The notes below the pieces were generated by a model. The model searched no databases. It saw nothing but the letters and a program-made list of their open reading frames with translations, and was not told where the DNA came from. A program made the translations under genes and the position numbers. A stretch of DNA of 14,503 nucleotides. Source: Stenotrophomonas maltophilia (lineage in GTDB: Bacteria > Pseudomonadota > Gammaproteobacteria > Xanthomonadales > Xanthomonadaceae). The stretch is taken from NCBI GenBank assembly GCA_002387845.1, contig DGLB01000064.1, forward strand, positions 1 through 14,503, in the 5' to 3' direction. Below are positions 13,464-14,503 of this stretch, in pieces; position 1 is the stretch's first letter, and the number at the start of each line of letters is the position of its first letter.

Positions 13464-14503
13464 ATGACCGATACTTCCCCTGCGCCGGCTGCGGCGCATT
13501 CCGGCTGGCGACGCGCCGCCACCGTGGTATTCAGCCTGGGCATCCTGGCGCTGGCCCTGCATGGGCTGGCCAATGAGTTCGACGAACACGGCTACCGTGC
13601 CATCCGCGAGGCCTTCCGTGCCTTGGGCAGCGGACAGATCGCACTGACCGTGCTGCTGGGGCTGGCCAGTTACGCCTGCCTGATCGGCTTTGACGCCATT
13701 GGTCTGCGCCGCAGCGGCAAGCGGCTGCATCCGGCCCGGGTTGGCATCACCGCCTTCCTGGCACACACCCTGGGCCAGACCCTCGGTTTTGCGGCGCTGA
13801 CCGGCGGTGCAGTGCGTCTGCGCGGCTATGGGCGCGCGGGCTTGAGCCTGGGCGAGATCGGCCAGGTGGTGTTGATGAGCACGCTGGGCTTCCTGTTCGG
13901 TGCCTGGCTGCTGCTGGCGCTGGCCCTGCTGCTGGAACCCGGGGCCGCCGCGCTGGCCCTGCCCGTCTCGGTGCCGGTGGTACGTACGCTGGGTGGACTG
14001 GCCCTGCTCGCCTACATGGCCACCGTGCTGCTGGTGGGCCGCGAAGGACGCACGTTCCGCATCCGCGGGCATGCACTGTGGCTGCCAGACCGGCGCACGA
14101 TGCTGGGCGTCACCGCGTTGAGCGTGGTGGAGCTGGTGCTGGCTGCCGCGGCGTTCTACGTGCTGCTGCCAATGGACACCCCCACCGGTCTGCCCGGGTT
14201 CGTGGGTCTGTACCTGGTGGCGGTGCTGGCCGGGCTGATCTCCAGCGTGCCGGCCGGGCTGGGCGTGTTCGAGTGGAGCCTGCTCAAGCTGTTGCCGCAG
14301 GTGGCACCGGCCGCCGTGCTGGCCGCCGCGCTGATCTACCGGGTCACCTACTACGTGCTGCCGTTGCTGTTGGCCACGCTGCTGGCGCTGGGCCCGGCCC
14401 TGCGCAAGCCGCTGCGCGTCGGTGCAGGGGCTACCCGCGCCGGCTGGACCGCGCTGCGCCCGTGGCTGCCGCAGATCATCGCGCTGGCGGTGTTCAGCGT
14501 GGG
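13464..14503 (+). CDS. mprF: MprF-like membrane protein, N-terminal flippase domain (partial, C-terminus off right edge)
   Basis: 346 codons are visible, still open at the edge. The ATG at 13464 is the first in-frame start after the gap. A short hydrophilic N-terminus is followed by about eight or more hydrophobic segments (near 18-35, 57-78, 132-160, 172-191, 213-235, 247-263 and 280-312). Family landmarks: GQTLGFAALTGGAVRLRGY (104-122) and SVPAGLGVFE (261-270), both typical of the lysylphosphatidylglycerol synthase/flippase membrane domain (UPF0104 family). Full MprF proteins exceed 800 residues and carry a cytosolic aminoacyl-transferase domain that modifies phosphatidylglycerol with lysine or alanine, giving resistance to cationic peptides. 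Whether that domain is present cannot be seen here. A flippase-only YbhN-like protein is the alternative, though the sequence continues past the usual end of those. Confidence 0.85.
   Translation, partial: MTDTSPAPAAAHSGWRRAATVVFSLGILALALHGLANEFDEHGYRAIREAFRALGSGQIALTVLLGLASYACLIGFDAIGLRRSGKRLHPARVGITAFLAHTLGQTLGFAALTGGAVRLRGYGRAGLSLGEIGQVVLMSTLGFLFGAWLLLALALLLEPGAAALALPVSVPVVRTLGGLALLAYMATVLLVGREGRTFRIRGHALWLPDRRTMLGVTALSVVELVLAAAAFYVLLPMDTPTGLPGFVGLYLVAVLAGLISSVPAGLGVFEWSLLKLLPQVAPAAVLAAALIYRVTYYVLPLLLATLLALGPALRKPLRVGAGATRAGWTALRPWLPQIIALAVFSV

Overview
The window comes from a high-GC gammaproteobacterium, most likely family Xanthomonadaceae (Stenotrophomonas or a close relative). This rests on protein-level resemblance of MetG, the stand-alone RnfB and the RidA-like protein to that lineage; no alignment was run. 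The window has two parts: a type III secretion operon (about 1-8560, all on the minus strand) and a block of ordinary chromosomal genes (about 8737-14503, nearly all on the plus strand).

The minus-strand block is read from 8560 towards 1. It encodes invF (AraC-type regulator), sctC/invG (outer-membrane secretin), sctW/invE (gatekeeper), sctV/invA (export gate), invB (class IB chaperone), sctN/invC (ATPase), sctO/invI (stalk) and the open N-terminal part of sctP/invJ (needle-length regulator), which runs off the left edge. This is the exact gene order of the Salmonella SPI-1 / Shigella Mxi-Spa family, and the protein lengths match almost residue for residue. It is not the Hrp-type system usual in plant-pathogenic Xanthomonas. 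Genes are separated by 3 nt at most, and most overlap (ATGA or GTGA junctions, or 10-20 nt), so the block is one translationally coupled operon. The genes normally downstream (sctQ, R, S, T, U, needle, translocon) would lie beyond the left edge. No invH-type pilotin gene is visible next to invF.

A divergent 176-nt intergenic region separates invF from the chromosomal genes. These are a VOC/glyoxalase-like metalloprotein, a secreted DUF2147 protein, a strong hairpin terminator, metG (methionyl-tRNA synthetase, with an extended -10 promoter), an HAD-IB phosphatase and a short RnfB-like ferredoxin protein; the last three are probably co-transcribed. A RidA/YoaB-like gene lies convergently on the minus strand and overlaps the rnfB tail by 20 nt. 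From 13464 a large membrane protein with the MprF flippase fold begins and runs off the right edge.

The secretion operon abuts ordinary chromosomal genes on its regulator side with no tRNA, integrase or insertion sequence in between. I saw no rRNA, tRNA, CRISPR or transposon in the window. No stretch longer than about 210 nt lacks a gene.
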